Assembly (NCBI RefSeq): GCF_020026915.1
Contig: NZ_JAINUY010000003.1
Span: 372,001 to 436,000 of the forward strand
Reading direction: 5' to 3'
Length of the DNA: 64,000 nt
Source of the DNA: Flavobacterium potami
GTDB taxonomy: Bacteria; Bacteroidota; Bacteroidia; Flavobacteriales; Flavobacteriaceae
In this document: piece after piece, positions 47,399 through 56,988 of the stretch
Layout of the letters: every line of letters begins with the position of its first letter
How positions within the stretch are numbered: the stretch's first letter is position 1
The notes under the pieces: model-generated
Database searches by the model: none
The model's input: only the letters and a program-made list of their open reading frames with translations
What the model was told of the DNA's origin: nothing
Program-made: the position numbers and the translations under genes

Positions 47399-47520
47399 AA
47401 GCATAGAATTTTAGAGAAATATGTTGTTTCATAAAACTTATAAAGACAAACATTTACTTTGCGAAAAAGAACAAAGTCGAGATTACGTAGCAAAACTAAA
47501 TTAACAGTTAAACAAAAAAA

Positions 47521-47538
47521 ATACTCCTTTAGGAGTAT
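47521..47538. terminator. Orphan terminator hairpin
   Basis: ATACTCCT and AGGAGTAT pair around TT. The minus strand continues with a run of eight or more T, so it is a strong terminator in that direction, but no minus-strand gene lies upstream of it within several hundred bp. It directly adjoins repeat copy R4. Confidence 0.65.
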
Positions 47539-47556
47539 TTTATAAAGACTTAAAAG

Positions 47557-47640
47557 CTTGTCTAAACCAAATTATAGAACCCGTAAAGTCTGTTGTTATT
47601 GAGGTACGCCAATCTCTTTTAAGAAAATCTATTGCTCGAC
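47557..47640 (+). repeat. Dispersed intergenic repeat, divergent copy R4
   Basis: TGTCTAAACCAAATTATAGA, AAGTCTG and CGCCAATCTCTT align in order with the cores of R1-R3. This copy lies outside the defence island, between the surface-protein operon and the SDR operon. It is followed by a small hairpin GAATAGT/ACTATTC (47651-47670). No coding sequence is supported in 47541-47883. Confidence 0.45.
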
Positions 47641-47883
47641 CGAGATCTAAGAATAGTTAATTGACTATTCAGCCTGTTTGACAGCGTGCATTTGATAAAA
47701 AATGGGTTCCTGATATTATCTAAATATCGTAAAATAGCATCGAACTAGTGATATGTGGTAAATAAATAAGAAAGGAAAATTCTCACCCCCCTGTTTTTAC
47801 GGCTATTTTTTTTGAGGTATGTATTTTGCAATTACGGTATTCTGTTTTTGAATGATCAAATTAAATTCTTAAAACTATATATT

Positions 47884-48636
47884 ATGAAAACATCTAAAAA
47901 TACAATTCTCATAACGGGAGGTGGATCGGGAATTGGTCTAGAGATAGCCCGATTATTCTCTACGGATAACAATATAATTATCACAGGTAGAACCTCAGAG
48001 AAATTACAAAAAGCAGTATCTGAACTGCAAAATATTACAGCGATTGTAGCTGACATAAATAATGCTGCTGATGTAGAAAATTTAGTTGCTGAATTGAGAA
48101 AAAATCATCCCAAACTAAATATGGTCATCAATAATGCTGGGCTCGCAAATTATTACAAATTGACGGATGAAAATGCAAATGCTTTTGAGAAAGCAAGTGA
48201 AGAAATTTTAACCAACTACTTGTCTATAGTACGTTTGACCGAAAAACTCCTACCTCAATTGCAAACACAACAAGAAGCCGCCTTTGTAAACGTTTCCTCA
48301 ATTGCCGCTTTTTCACCAGGAATTGTCCTGCCGGGCTATGCCGTCAGTAAGGCAGCCCTACACTCCTACTCGCAAGTGCTTCGAATTTCGCTTGAAAAGC
48401 TTGAAAAGAAACCACTCATAAAAGTATTTGAATTGATGCCTCCATTGGTCAACACCTCTTTTTCTAAAGAAATTGGAGGACAAAATGGGATTAGCCCAGA
48501 GGAAGTAGCTTTGACATTAAAAAATGCTATTGAAAGCGACATATTCGAAATACACGTCGGCGCAACTGCTGATTTTTATAAACTATATCTTTCATCTCCA
48601 GAAGCCGCACTTCAGACTATGAATGCCAATAAATAA
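47884..48636 (+). CDS. SDR family oxidoreductase (DltE-like)
   Basis: 250 aa from the ATG at 47884; an earlier in-frame ATG adds 24 residues with no homology-like sequence. TGGGSGIGLEIA is the nucleotide-binding glycine motif and NNAG follows at ~88. The active site has Ser (NVSSIAAF) and the YAVSK tetrad (Tyr/Lys). NAD(P)-dependent short-chain reductase of the DltE subgroup. It precedes an alpha/beta hydrolase by 20 bp, forming a two-gene operon. Confidence 0.88.
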   Translation: MKTSKNTILITGGGSGIGLEIARLFSTDNNIIITGRTSEKLQKAVSELQNITAIVADINNAADVENLVAELRKNHPKLNMVINNAGLANYYKLTDENANAFEKASEEILTNYLSIVRLTEKLLPQLQTQQEAAFVNVSSIAAFSPGIVLPGYAVSKAALHSYSQVLRISLEKLEKKPLIKVFELMPPLVNTSFSKEIGGQNGISPEEVALTLKNAIESDIFEIHVGATADFYKLYLSSPEAALQTMNANK

Positions 48637-48656
48637 TCAAACCAAAAGCAAATATT

Positions 48657-49499
48657 ATGAAGACAACAGCTGAAAATACGCAGACTAAATTAGTGCAAAG
48701 CCACGACAGGACAATCGCTTATCGATTAATTGGTGAAGGGCAACCTTTAATTTTGGCAAACAGATTCAGGGGAAATCTAGATGACTGGGATCCTTTATTT
48801 TTGGACGAGCTCGCAGAGAATTTTACAGTAATTACGTTTGATTACACTGGGTTGGCTTCCTCTACGGGAAATCCCGGAGAAGTCATACTTGATTTTGCGA
48901 CTGATATCAAGGATCTTGCACAAGCATTAGGTTATGAAAAGATTATTGTCGGCGGATGGTCATTTGGCGGTTTCGCTGCCGTTGTTGCTGCAATCGAATT
49001 TTCAGATCTCATTTCGCACACTATCGTAATTGGGGCAAATCCTCCAGGCGAAAACAAACTACCAATTGAAGAACTTTTCTTCGATGTCTCTACTCGCTTC
49101 AATTACACGGTTGAAGACGAAACCTATTTATTCTTTGAACCAGCATACGAAAAAAGTAAAATAGCTGCCCAAAAAAGTCACGATAGAATGTTTGCAAGAA
49201 AAAATGGCCGTGACGAAAAGGTTGCACAAAATTTATGGGATCACTACACAAAAGGTTCAGTTGATTATGCTAATGATCGCGCAAATTATCGCGAAAGACT
49301 TTTAAAATTAGAAAATCCTGTGTTAGTGATAATGGGTGATCATGATGTTTGCTTTCCTGTAGAAAACTGGTATGCATTAAATAGAAAATTATCCAATACG
49401 CAGATAATTACATTTCCGCAGGCTGGTCATGGTCCACAGCACGAGCACCCAGAACTGGTAGCTAAATACATTAAAGAATTTGTCAATTATATTCATTAA
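48657..49499 (+). CDS. Alpha/beta hydrolase
   Basis: 280 aa. The oxyanion strand region (ILANRFRGNLDDWDPLFLDEL), nucleophile elbow GWSFGG (Ser ~104), late acidic residue (VIMGDHDVCFPVEN) and catalytic His (AGHGPQHEHPE) are all present. Small-molecule esterase, haloperoxidase-like or lactonase activity is possible. Co-transcribed with the SDR gene just upstream. Confidence 0.85.
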   Translation: MKTTAENTQTKLVQSHDRTIAYRLIGEGQPLILANRFRGNLDDWDPLFLDELAENFTVITFDYTGLASSTGNPGEVILDFATDIKDLAQALGYEKIIVGGWSFGGFAAVVAAIEFSDLISHTIVIGANPPGENKLPIEELFFDVSTRFNYTVEDETYLFFEPAYEKSKIAAQKSHDRMFARKNGRDEKVAQNLWDHYTKGSVDYANDRANYRERLLKLENPVLVIMGDHDVCFPVENWYALNRKLSNTQIITFPQAGHGPQHEHPELVAKYIKEFVNYIH

Positions 49500-49535
49500 A
49501 TCTTATTTTGCTTCAGTAATTCTTTTTGCAAATAT

Positions 49536-49567
49536 AAATGCTAAACCAAACAAACAGTTTAGCATTT
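49536..49567 (+). terminator. Intrinsic terminator after the SDR/hydrolase operon
   Basis: AAATGCTAAAC (49536-49546) pairs with GTTTAGCATTT (49557-49567) and is followed by a T-run. It lies 37 bp past the hydrolase stop. Confidence 0.85.
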
Positions 49568-49668
49568 TTTTATTGGTGTTCGAAGTCCATTAAATATCTC
49601 TTTTAATTTCTGTATGGATTCGACTTCGACTTCTGATTTCATTACTCATTCTTTTTTCGTCAAATAAA

Positions 49669-50034
49669 TCAATCATTTGATTCTAAGCGTTTCAAAATCA
49701 AAGGGCGTAAACGTGCCTCATGTTCATCTCCCCATTTGCCAATAGCGGCAATTACCGGAATTAATGTTTTTCCAAAATCCGTCAGACTATATTCGACTTT
49801 AGGAGGTACAACAGGATAAATAACCTTGGAAACCAATTCATGTTCTTCTAATTCTTTTAGCTGTATATTTAAAACCCTGCGAGAAGCATCAGGGATTTTA
49901 CGCTGCAATTCACTTGGTCTTTTATGACCTTGATCAATAAACCAAAGCAAACGTATTTTCCATTTGCCGTACAAAACTTCCCCTATCAGGTCAAGTCCGC
50001 AATTCAGGTTCGGGATTATTTTTCTTTCATACAT
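49669..50034 (-). CDS. HxlR-family winged-helix transcriptional regulator
   Basis: 121 aa. The family signature is complete: CGLDLIGEVLYGKWKIRLLW, RPSELQRKIPDASRRVLNIQ, LKELEEHELVSKVIYPVVPPKVEYSLTDFGKTL and GDEHE. Single domain, usually a dimer. It diverges from an SDR gene with a 134-bp gap that contains an inverted repeat, the usual arrangement for HxlR regulators that control a neighbouring oxidoreductase. Confidence 0.9.
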   Translation of the reverse strand: MYERKIIPNLNCGLDLIGEVLYGKWKIRLLWFIDQGHKRPSELQRKIPDASRRVLNIQLKELEEHELVSKVIYPVVPPKVEYSLTDFGKTLIPVIAAIGKWGDEHEARLRPLILKRLESND

Positions 50035-50068
50035 ATAACAAAAGTAAACCTATGTTCCGATTTATGCA

Positions 50069-50091
50069 ATAGGGGAAAAATTTATCCCTAT
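50069..50091. promoter_or_regulatory. Inverted repeat in the HxlR/SDR divergent promoter (candidate operator)
   Basis: ATAGGG (50069-50074) and CCCTAT (50086-50091) flank an 11-bp AT-rich spacer, midway between the two start codons. The position and symmetry suit binding by the HxlR dimer. Not proven. Confidence 0.45.
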
Positions 50092-50168
50092 ATGAATCGT
50101 AACTCCGTACTTGTGAGAAAGTTGCATACTTCTGAAATTTGTACAAAGAAATTTAAATCAGATATAAG

Positions 50169-50951
50169 ATGGATTATCAAAATGAATTATCAGGTAAAAT
50201 TGCCTTAGTAACAGGAGGTACAAAAGGGACTGGAAAAGCAATAGCAGAAAGACTATTACAAGCTGGCGCAACAGTAATTATTACTGCACGAAACGCACCA
50301 GAAGAAGAAAACACCAAACTGCATTTCATTGCTTCTGACTTAAGCAAGGCAGAAGGAACACAAAAAGTGGTCAACGAAGTGCTATCGACCTACGGAAGAC
50401 TGGATATTCTGGTGAATAATTTAGGTTCTTCAACTACACCCGCTGGTGGCTTCAACGCACTGAATCATGAAGACTGGGTTTCAACGCTACAAGCTAATCT
50501 ACTTGCTCCTGTTCGACTGGACAGAGGTTTTATTCCTCAAATGATAGAAAAGAAAAACGGTGTTATCATTCACATCGCTTCCATTCAAGGTAAACTGCCT
50601 TTATATGATTCTACTCTTCCTTATGCTGCTGCAAAAGCTGGGCTTATTAATTACAGCAAAGGCTTATCTAAAGAAATAGCTGCAAAAGGCGTGCGCGTGC
50701 TGACTGTTTCTCCAGGATGGATCAATACAGGGGCATCGAAAGCATTTCTAGGCGAGATTGCAAGAAATGCAAACACTACAGTAGAAGAAGCGCAGCAAGG
50801 CGTTATGGATGCATTGGGCGGAATACCATACGGCAGACCTGCCGAGCCGGAAGAAGTAGCTGAACTGGTTGGTTTTCTTGTTTCTTCAAGAGCTAACTAT
50901 TTAACAGGAACTGAATTCGTAATAGATGGCGGTACAGTACCAACAATCTAA
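50169..50951 (+). CDS. SDR family oxidoreductase (classical)
   Basis: 260 aa. TGGTKGTGKAIA (nucleotide binding), NNLG (~90), IASIQ (Ser) and YAAAKAGL (Tyr-xxx-Lys) are present, and the C-terminus YLTGTEFVIDGG is typical of the FabG-like group. Divergent from the HxlR gene and followed 23 bp later by a SnoaL-like gene. Probably induced by a reactive or foreign substrate. Confidence 0.9.
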   Translation: MDYQNELSGKIALVTGGTKGTGKAIAERLLQAGATVIITARNAPEEENTKLHFIASDLSKAEGTQKVVNEVLSTYGRLDILVNNLGSSTTPAGGFNALNHEDWVSTLQANLLAPVRLDRGFIPQMIEKKNGVIIHIASIQGKLPLYDSTLPYAAAKAGLINYSKGLSKEIAAKGVRVLTVSPGWINTGASKAFLGEIARNANTTVEEAQQGVMDALGGIPYGRPAEPEEVAELVGFLVSSRANYLTGTEFVIDGGTVPTI

Positions 50952-50974
50952 TAATCTTTAAAAAATTAAAAAAC

Positions 50975-51298
50975 ATGAACTTACCTAAAGTAATAACAGA
51001 TTTAGTAAATGCGCAGAACAGTTTCGACAGTACTGCCTATGCCGATTGTTTTTCCGAAAATGCCGTAGTATTTGACGAAGGCAAAACACACAACGGAAGA
51101 GTGGATATCCAACAATGGATAGACGAATCAAACAAAAAATACAAATCAGTGATGAAACCTCTTCAATATGCTGAAAACGGAACGGCAAGTGTCTTAACTG
51201 CAGAGTGTTCGGGAACATTTCCTGGAAGCCCTATTACACTACAATTTCATTTCGATATTGCTGATGGGCAAATTCAGCATTTAAAAGTGACTGGATAA
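50975..51298 (+). CDS. SnoaL-like / NTF2-fold protein
   Basis: 107 aa, single domain. It begins NLPKVITDLVNAQNSFDSTAYADCFSENAVVFDEGKTHNG, the common pattern of nuclear-transport-factor-2-like proteins, which hold a small-molecule pocket. Last gene of the SDR operon; a terminator follows 22 bp after its stop. Possibly an isomerase or accessory protein for the same substrate. Confidence 0.82.
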   Translation: MNLPKVITDLVNAQNSFDSTAYADCFSENAVVFDEGKTHNGRVDIQQWIDESNKKYKSVMKPLQYAENGTASVLTAECSGTFPGSPITLQFHFDIADGQIQHLKVTG

Positions 51299-51320
51299 CT
51301 TCTTTTAACCAAGTTCAAAA

Positions 51321-51346
51321 GGCGCAAATTGAAAACAATTTGCGCC
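51321..51346 (+). terminator. Intrinsic terminator after the SDR/SnoaL operon
   Basis: GGCGCAAATTG and CAATTTGCGCC (11-bp perfect stem, AAAA loop) are followed by TTTTTT. Identical stem and loop recur at 58563-58588, and a covarying version ends repeats R1 and R3. Confidence 0.9.
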
Positions 51347-51478
51347 TTTTTTATATAACCACACTATTAAGCAAAGAGCTAAAAATGGAAATTCTGAAAT
51401 GTATTTGAGTAAATTTAAAAGCTAAAAGTTAAAAATTATACTATCTTTAGTGTAAGAATTCTACGTCCCTCGATAAAA

Positions 51479-54400
51479 ATGACTTTACAAAGTACAAATC
51501 AAACTGAAAATATTTCTCGAAATTTCCCAATAGCAGCCATTGCCAGTACTACAAGTGCGTTGGAAACTTTGCATAACATAATTTCGCAAATTCGAACAGA
51601 TTCTGGGATTGCTTATATTATTTTACAACATTTATCTACTCATAATCCTCAAAATCTTACTGCAGAATTATCAAAATTGGTAAAAATACCTGTTGTTGAA
51701 ATTGTAAATGAGATCGATTTTCAGCCTGACCACATTTATGTTGTTCCTGAGAACAACTATTTAGTGGCCGAAAATGGTGTTTTAAAAATGCAGGTTATCA
51801 AACGCATTGACAAGATCACTCAAAATATCGACATTAGTTTTGAAGCCATTGCTCAGATTTACAAGAGTTTTGCTATTGGTGTTGTACTTTCGGGAACCGC
51901 ATTTGATGGCACATTCGGATTAAAAAAAATTAAGGAGTTTGGCGGTGTAACCATTGTTCAAGATCCTGAAACTGCTCATTTTAAAACAATGGCTCAAAAT
52001 GCAATGGAAGCAGATGCTGTTGACTTTGTTTTAGCGCCTGAAAATATAGCCCATCAGTTATCCGCTATTCGTAAAAGTTATCTCAACAATGACGCTTACA
52101 GTGATGAAGAACATATTTCGAAGAAAGAAGAAGATGTTCTCAACCAGATTTTGAATCTCATTTTACAAAAAACCGAAAATGATTTCTTTCATTACAAAAG
52201 ACCGGCTATAAGAAGACGCATCACACGCAGAATGGTTATTCTAAAAAAAGAAACCTTAAGCGACTATTATACTATTCTTCGTAGCAATAAAAACGAACAA
52301 GAACTACTTTTTAATGATTTATTAATTCCGGTAACGTACTTTTTTAGAGACGAAGATTCTTTCGATGCTTTGTCTGAAACGGTGTTACCGCAATTGATTC
52401 AAAACTGCACCAATAATACTTTACGTTTATGGTCGGCGGCTTGTTCTACAGGTGAAGAAGCCTATTCGCTTGCCATTGTAGTTTGCGAATATTTGACTCA
52501 AAATAATATTAAAGATTTGAAAGTGCAGATTTTTGCATCGGATATTTCGGAGAAATCCATTGCAAAAGCCCGATCGGCAATTTATTCTGCTCAAGATGTA
52601 CAGCATATTTCTGAAACCAGATTAGAAAAATATTTTACCAAACGTGACGGTCATTATCATCTTAATAAAATAATTCGCGACATGTGTATTTTTGCGACTC
52701 ACAATTTTATTAAAGATCCACCATTTGCCAAAATCGATTTGGTTTCGTGCAGAAACGTACTGATTTATCTCAATTCTTTTCTTCAAGAAAAGGTACTTAG
52801 TTCATTTCATTATTCGCTAAAACAAAAAGGTTTTTTATTTCTTGGAAAATCAGAATCGGCAAATAGTGTACAGCATTTATTTGACGTTGTTGTTAAACCA
52901 GATAAAATTTATACCAAAAAATTTACGCCTGCTCGTTATGTACCACAGGCTTTTAAACCTGCTTACAACAACTTAACTGCAAAGACAAAAACCTACGATA
53001 ACGCCAATCAGGAAAGTGATTTTAGAAAAGTAGCAGACGATATTTTATTTTCAAGATATACACCAGCTAGCGTTATTATTAATGAACATTTGGAAATTGT
53101 TCATTTTCATGGAGATACTTCTCCATTTTTATTGCCAGCACCTGGAAGGCCGAATTTCAATATTTTGAAAATGGCCCGTGAAGGCATCAGTTTTGAACTT
53201 CGAAATGCTATTTCGGAAATCATTAAAAGCAAAGAAAATATAATACGAGAGAATCTTTCCGTAAAAGGTCAAAATTATCAGGCATGTTTTGAAATTTTGA
53301 CACTTGCAAATGATGAAGATCATCTTATGATTCTTTTCCGCAAAAATCCGCTTCCGGAGACAGATTTAGAATCAAAAAACAATAAAAAAAGCGCTGATCA
53401 ACTTCGAATTACAGAACTCGAAAAAGAATTATCACAATTACGTGAAGATATAAAACGGGTTACCGAAGAACAACAAATTGCTTTTGAGGAACTTCAAACT
53501 ACAAATGAAGAATTATTAAGCAGTACAGAAGAACTTCAAGCCATGAATGAGGAATTGCAGACTTCGACAGAAGAATTGCAGTCGAATAATCAGGAATTAA
53601 TGTGCACCAATGACGAACTTTTAGATCGTCAGGAACAGTTGCTTTCTATGCGTAATTACGCCGAATCTATTGTACAAACCATTAGAGAACCGCTAATTAT
53701 TATTGATAAGGATTACAACGTAAAAAGTGCCAATCCATCCTTTTATAAATATTTCAATACCACAGAAAAAGACATCGCAGGATTTTCGTTTTTTGAAATC
53801 GGAAACTGTCAGTGGGATATTCCAGATTTTAAAGATTTACTTTTTAAAATGGTCTTTCAAAAACAAAATATAGAAGATTATAAAATACAGATTGACTGTA
53901 GTGGAGATAAAAAAACACTGATTGCAAATGCTCGTTTAATTCAAAATACAAAACCAGAAGGCATGATTTTACTGGCCTTTGAAGATATAACAGATATCTT
54001 GGTTTCGAATGAATTATTAAATAAAAGAAATTCTGAATTGCAAATTTATAACGAACAGTTAGAAAATTTCACATCAGCAGCTAGTCATGATCTTCAGGAA
54101 CCTTTAAATAAAATTCATATGCTGTGTCATCGAATTTTTGATAAGGAAAAAACTTTATCAGAAGATGGAAAACATAGTTTACAGCGCGCCATGCACTCGG
54201 CTAAAAATATGAGTCAGTTAATTGCAGATTTGATTAATTATTCGAGATTGAATTTTAGCGAGAAGAAATTCAAAAAAACTGATTTTAATCTGTTACTCAA
54301 AAAAGCGCTGAACGACATAAAAGATTCTATTGAGGAAAAGAAAGCAGTTGTGACCATTGATATTTCAGAGAACTCTGTCAATGTAATCGCTTTTCAAATA

Positions 54401-54757
54401 CAACAATTACTTACCAATTTGATTCTAAATTCTATTAAATATTCTAAAGAAAATAGTACACCAGAAATTAGGATAGAAACAACCAAAGCCCCAATTGAAG
54501 AAATAACAAATCTGGGTGGCAAAACAGAAACGGAATACATCAAAATTAATGTTATTGATAATGGGATCGGTTTTAGCAAAGATTTTGAAAACCGTATTTT
54601 TGACCCTTTCTTCAGATTACACAGCAAAGATGAATATGCCGGAAGCGGACTTGGTTTAACTCTAGTTAAAAAGATCGTCTACAACCATAATGGTTTTATT
54701 AAAGCTTCGAGTAAACCTAATTTTGGAACAACGGTGAGTATATATCTTCCTATGTAA
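51479..54757 (+). CDS. CheB-CheR-PAS-histidine kinase fusion protein (1092 aa)
   Basis: Domains in order are as follows. CheB-like methylesterase (~12-190) keeps its triad (AIASTTS Ser, ILQHLS His, GTAFDG Asp). CheR methyltransferase (~215-480) has the SAM motif WSAACSTGEEAYSLA and DLVSCRNVLIYL. A PAS-like region follows, then a long coiled coil (~650-735; ELQTTNEELLSSTEELQ) and a second PAS. HisKA has SHDLQEPLNK (phospho-His), and HATPase has N-box NLILNSIKYS with DNGIGF and GSGLGL. No receiver domain. Such fusions couple methylation-like sensing with phosphotransfer rather than chemotaxis; no chemoreceptor gene is nearby. Confidence 0.92.
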   Translation: MTLQSTNQTENISRNFPIAAIASTTSALETLHNIISQIRTDSGIAYIILQHLSTHNPQNLTAELSKLVKIPVVEIVNEIDFQPDHIYVVPENNYLVAENGVLKMQVIKRIDKITQNIDISFEAIAQIYKSFAIGVVLSGTAFDGTFGLKKIKEFGGVTIVQDPETAHFKTMAQNAMEADAVDFVLAPENIAHQLSAIRKSYLNNDAYSDEEHISKKEEDVLNQILNLILQKTENDFFHYKRPAIRRRITRRMVILKKETLSDYYTILRSNKNEQELLFNDLLIPVTYFFRDEDSFDALSETVLPQLIQNCTNNTLRLWSAACSTGEEAYSLAIVVCEYLTQNNIKDLKVQIFASDISEKSIAKARSAIYSAQDVQHISETRLEKYFTKRDGHYHLNKIIRDMCIFATHNFIKDPPFAKIDLVSCRNVLIYLNSFLQEKVLSSFHYSLKQKGFLFLGKSESANSVQHLFDVVVKPDKIYTKKFTPARYVPQAFKPAYNNLTAKTKTYDNANQESDFRKVADDILFSRYTPASVIINEHLEIVHFHGDTSPFLLPAPGRPNFNILKMAREGISFELRNAISEIIKSKENIIRENLSVKGQNYQACFEILTLANDEDHLMILFRKNPLPETDLESKNNKKSADQLRITELEKELSQLREDIKRVTEEQQIAFEELQTTNEELLSSTEELQAMNEELQTSTEELQSNNQELMCTNDELLDRQEQLLSMRNYAESIVQTIREPLIIIDKDYNVKSANPSFYKYFNTTEKDIAGFSFFEIGNCQWDIPDFKDLLFKMVFQKQNIEDYKIQIDCSGDKKTLIANARLIQNTKPEGMILLAFEDITDILVSNELLNKRNSELQIYNEQLENFTSAASHDLQEPLNKIHMLCHRIFDKEKTLSEDGKHSLQRAMHSAKNMSQLIADLINYSRLNFSEKKFKKTDFNLLLKKALNDIKDSIEEKKAVVTIDISENSVNVIAFQIQQLLTNLILNSIKYSKENSTPEIRIETTKAPIEEITNLGGKTETEYIKINVIDNGIGFSKDFENRIFDPFFRLHSKDEYAGSGLGLTLVKKIVYNHNGFIKASSKPNFGTTVSIYLPM

Positions 54758-55002
54758 TATACATTTACAGAAAACAATGATGGAAATTATGAAAATATTG
54801 CAAGCAATTGTAAAAGATAAAACCGTTCAATAGTTTTATCTTTCTTGTAAAGATATCTATTTCCCCTTGTACTGTATTTTTTTGAGTATTGATACTAATT
54901 AATTATCTATTTTTCACTCAAGTATACTTTAATTTTTGAAGTTTTGGAAATCTTTTATTTGACCAAAAAACATACCTATAAGATTGCCACAAAACCCTCA
55001 AA

Positions 55003-56883
55003 ATGAAAACTAATGAAACAATAGAAAAAGGTAAAAAGACTCATTTTCAAGTTACAGCAATAGGAACTTCTGGAGCTGAAATTGATATTTTAAAAAACAT
55101 CGTTTCTGATCTTGCCTTGGATTCGGGTAGAGCTTATCTCATTTTTGAAAATTTATCTTCTCCTCAAACCAAAAATCTTGCAGATGAATTAACACTTCAT
55201 ACTCCAATACCAGTTATTGAAATTGTTCATCATATTGATATTCAGCCCAATCACATATACATTGTTCCTGAAAATAACTTTCTGATTCATGAAGAAGGCA
55301 TATTAAAATTACAATCCAAAAATAGGATCAGTAAAACGGATAATAGCTTTGATGTGTTTTTTGAGGCCGTTGGACAAACCTACAAAGCGTATGCTATAGG
55401 TGTAATTCTGACTTGGTTTCCTCTTGATGGTTCTGTAGGACTCAAAAAATTAAAAGAAGCAGGCGGATCTACTATTGCGGTCCATTCTAAAAGAGGAATT
55501 ATTCAAAATAAAGAAACCTCTGAATATATTGATTATTTTACGGCACCTCATGAAACTGCACACAAGCTTTTGCAAATTCATGAAAGTAATCTGATCACAC
55601 ATTCTTATGAAGAAAAAGAAGAAGCTACACCAAGCGAGCAAGAACTTCTGGATCAAATAATTGAAATATTACTGCTAAAAACTGGAACAGATTTCAAGCA
55701 TTACAAACATAGTACACTACGAAGAAGGATTGCCAAAAGAATGGTTGACAACAAACAAGAAACCGTAGAAAAATATATCGATTTACTTCGAAGTAGCCCC
55801 AAAGAACAAGATTTATTATTTGATGATTTTCTGATCTCTGTTACTTATTTCTTTCGAGACCAGGAAACTTATGATAATTTATGCAAGACCACAATTCCTT
55901 TCCTTGTTGAAAATATATTTAATAACACCATAAGAATCTGGTCAGCCGGCTGTGCTACTGGAGAAGAAGCGTATTCTCTCGCTATCTGTATTCATGAATA
56001 TTTGGAAGAAATCAATAGAAGCGATATTAGAGTACAAATTATTGCTTCAGATTTGTCTGAAAAATGCATTACTAAAGCACGCTCAGCAATATACACCGTA
56101 CAAGACATCAAAAATATAAATGAAAAAAGGCTTGCCAAATATTTTACCAAAAGAGACAATAGTTTTCATATCAATAAAATAATACGCGACATGTGCGTTT
56201 TTGCCGTTCACGATTTGACCAAAGATGCACCTTTTGCTAAAATTGATTTAGTTTCCTGCCGTAATGTGTTGATTTATTTTGATACCGACCTACAAAAACA
56301 GGTGTTAGCATCATTTCATTACTCCTTACGTACAAATGGTTATTTATTCTTAGGAAAATCTGAATGGGCGCATCATGTACCGCACTTGTTTTCTGCTGTC
56401 GATAAATTGGACAAAATATATATCCGAAATACGATTGCGTCTCTTCAACCCAAAAAAATAAGCCATAATGATGATTATTACAACACACTAAAAATAAACG
56501 AGCTTGCCGAAACTAAACAGGATTATAGTTCCATTACATCAGATATTTTACTAGATCATTTTTCTGCCGCCGCAGTACTAATCAATCAAGACTTTGAAAT
56601 TGTACATTTTCATGGCGATACGAGTCCGTTTTTGCGATTGGCGTCTGGTAAACCAAGTTTTAATATTCTCAGCATGGCTCATGATGAACTAGTTTTTCAA
56701 TTGAGAAATTATATTTTAAGAGCAAAAAATGAGAAAAAGAACTTCTCAGGAGAATTTCTTGCCTCTAAAAGACAGCCGTTTTTAAATTCTTTTGAGATCA
56801 TTTTCCTTCCATCCCACCCCGAATTATTGCTTATTATTTTCTATCAAAATTCTATTTCTTCAAAAGATATAATGGATGGGTAA
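55003..56883 (+). CDS. CheB-CheR fusion paralog lacking the kinase, with degenerate CheB (626 aa)
   Basis: It aligns with the first ~620 residues of the preceding protein. CheB region: the Ser remains (AIGTSGA), but the catalytic His is replaced (LIFENLS, against LQHLS in the paralog) and the Asp loop is LTWFPLDG, so esterase activity is doubtful. CheR is complete (WSAGCATGEEAYSLA; DLVSCRNVLIYF). A PAS-like tail (residues ~520-620) ends the protein before any coiled coil or kinase. It starts 245 bp downstream of the paralog, so tandem duplication followed by loss is likely. Confidence 0.88.
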   Translation: MKTNETIEKGKKTHFQVTAIGTSGAEIDILKNIVSDLALDSGRAYLIFENLSSPQTKNLADELTLHTPIPVIEIVHHIDIQPNHIYIVPENNFLIHEEGILKLQSKNRISKTDNSFDVFFEAVGQTYKAYAIGVILTWFPLDGSVGLKKLKEAGGSTIAVHSKRGIIQNKETSEYIDYFTAPHETAHKLLQIHESNLITHSYEEKEEATPSEQELLDQIIEILLLKTGTDFKHYKHSTLRRRIAKRMVDNKQETVEKYIDLLRSSPKEQDLLFDDFLISVTYFFRDQETYDNLCKTTIPFLVENIFNNTIRIWSAGCATGEEAYSLAICIHEYLEEINRSDIRVQIIASDLSEKCITKARSAIYTVQDIKNINEKRLAKYFTKRDNSFHINKIIRDMCVFAVHDLTKDAPFAKIDLVSCRNVLIYFDTDLQKQVLASFHYSLRTNGYLFLGKSEWAHHVPHLFSAVDKLDKIYIRNTIASLQPKKISHNDDYYNTLKINELAETKQDYSSITSDILLDHFSAAAVLINQDFEIVHFHGDTSPFLRLASGKPSFNILSMAHDELVFQLRNYILRAKNEKKNFSGEFLASKRQPFLNSFEIIFLPSHPELLLIIFYQNSISSKDIMDG

Positions 56884-56988
56884 TTAGTACATTTTTGCAT
56901 TAAAATTCAAAAAGTTATCTCCATACATGGCGATTTTCTGTTGACTTATAAAGCAATGAATTTGACGGCAAAGATGATGAAGAGGGTT

